Origin: Sanchytrium tribonematis
Lineage: Eukaryota; Sanchytriomycota; Sanchytriomycetes; Sanchytriales; Sanchytriaceae
DNA: 26,495 bases
Assembly: GCA_018985235.1 (NCBI GenBank)
Contig: JADGIG010000061.1
Span: forward strand, 1 to 26,495
Direction of reading: 5' to 3'
Made by a program: the position numbers and the translations under genes. The notes beneath the pieces were generated by a model that did no database searches, was not told where the DNA came from, and saw only the letters and a list, made by a program, of their open reading frames with translations. Every line of letters starts with the position of its first letter. Positions within the stretch are counted from its first letter, which is position 1. This document shows positions 26,196 through 26,495 of the stretch, one piece after another.

Positions 26196-26277
26196 GCCAA
26201 ATTATTTGGCTAATTTGGGCAAAGGAGAATAAAAAATTTATTTGATTTGAAAAAATTATTAGGCTAATTTGGCAAAT
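26196..26277. promoter_or_regulatory. Palindrome and repeated ATTTGGC elements in the PCNA promoter
   Basis: GCCAAATtATTTGGC (26196-26210) is a perfect 7+1+7 inverted repeat 17-31 bp upstream of the PCNA ATG. GGCTAATTTGGGCAAA (26208-26223) is repeated at 26262-26277 with one base missing. All three carry the TTTGGC core, the left half of an E2F-type site (TTTSGCGS). PCNA is a classic G1/S target, so a cell-cycle element is plausible. No MCB box (ACGCGT) is present. Confidence 0.45.
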
Positions 26278-26287
26278 CTATAGGGCC

Positions 26288-26495
26288 TCACTGAGGATGG
26301 ACTCCTGGGGGAACTGCAACTTGCGTATTGAGCTGCATTCCTTGAGCAGGTAACTGTCCTTGCTGAGTCGGATTTTGAACTTGAGAGGATGTGACTGTAG
26401 GATTCATTTGTGGTGTGATTTGCTGGCCATTGACAAGTTGCAAATCAGAAATTGGAATCATTTGTGTCTTAGGGTCTATGGCGGGTAGTTGCTGG
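26288..26495 (-). CDS. C-terminal end of a Gln/Pro-rich protein (partial)
   Basis: The last 68 codons of a gene entering from the right edge on the minus strand. They end in TGA at 26288-26290, 108 bp before the PCNA ATG. The tail is rich in Gln, Pro, Thr and Val with no acidic cluster, for example LQLVNGQQITPQMNPTVTSS and QGMQLNTQVAVPPGVHPQ at the end. Such tails are common in transcription and RNA-binding proteins, but no domain is in view, so no function can be given. Confidence 0.6.
   Translation of the reverse strand, partial: QQLPAIDPKTQMIPISDLQLVNGQQITPQMNPTVTSSQVQNPTQQGQLPAQGMQLNTQVAVPPGVHPQ

Noticed and set aside
1-26495. CRISPR arrays, insertion sequences, rRNA genes, prokaryotic operons
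   Set aside because: None seen. The gene content and introns are eukaryotic, and no repeat arrays or transposase genes are visible.

Overview
The window is a gene-packed, AT-rich piece of a small eukaryotic nuclear genome. Evidence: single-gene units on both strands, spliceosomal introns, and eukaryote-only proteins (RICTOR, symplekin, PCNA, DNAJC11, ABCD4-like, UFL1-like, a 7TM receptor). The standard code is used, with TAA, TAG and TGA all acting as stops. An M35/aspzincin-fold secreted protein, an ML-domain protein and an ADAM-type protease next to a TOR complex 2 subunit would suit an early-diverging fungus or close relative (rozellomycete, aphelid or compact zoosporic fungus). That placement is inference and cannot be settled here.

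The most striking property is intron size. Five genes (RICTOR, a 7TM protein, PGK, DNAJC11 and a GPCR-like receptor) are each interrupted once by an intron of only 19 or 20 nt. In at least three of them, removing it restores a textbook family motif across the junction. Three of the five begin GTATTTT.

Layout. 1-608: a protein fragment of unknown family runs off the left edge (minus strand), with a decayed paralogous copy at about 346-540 and a possible snRNA-like element between them. 609-3678: RICTOR. 3801-4591: 7TM protein. 4618-5985 (minus): sugar transporter. 6220-6692: broken secreted-protein gene. 6768-8696 (minus): small membrane protein and phosphoglycerate kinase. 8891-9502: M35-fold protein without its zinc site. 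9514-10095 (minus): isochorismatase-like. 10334-10732: ML-domain protein. 10750-14930 (minus): symplekin and DNAJC11, 27 bp apart. 15237-16679: ADAM-type protease. 16769-18139: aromatic amino acid decarboxylase. 18142-21489 (minus): ABCD4-like transporter, an unknown Ser/Thr-rich protein and a queuine tRNA-ribosyltransferase, 11-22 bp apart. 21547-22965: UFL1-like. 22984-23922 (minus): glyoxylate/hydroxypyruvate reductase. 23982-24879 (minus): GPCR-like receptor. 25397-26179 (minus): PCNA. 26288-26495 (minus): tail of a Gln/Pro-rich protein.

There is no operon-like functional grouping. Most genes are housekeeping (glycolysis, replication, mRNA 3'-end formation, mitochondrial inner membrane, TORC2). 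A looser theme is the cell's interface with its surroundings: three secreted proteins, a sugar importer, two 7TM proteins and a queuine-using enzyme. Convergent neighbours are 2-26 bp apart, so their 3' UTRs must overlap or be almost absent.
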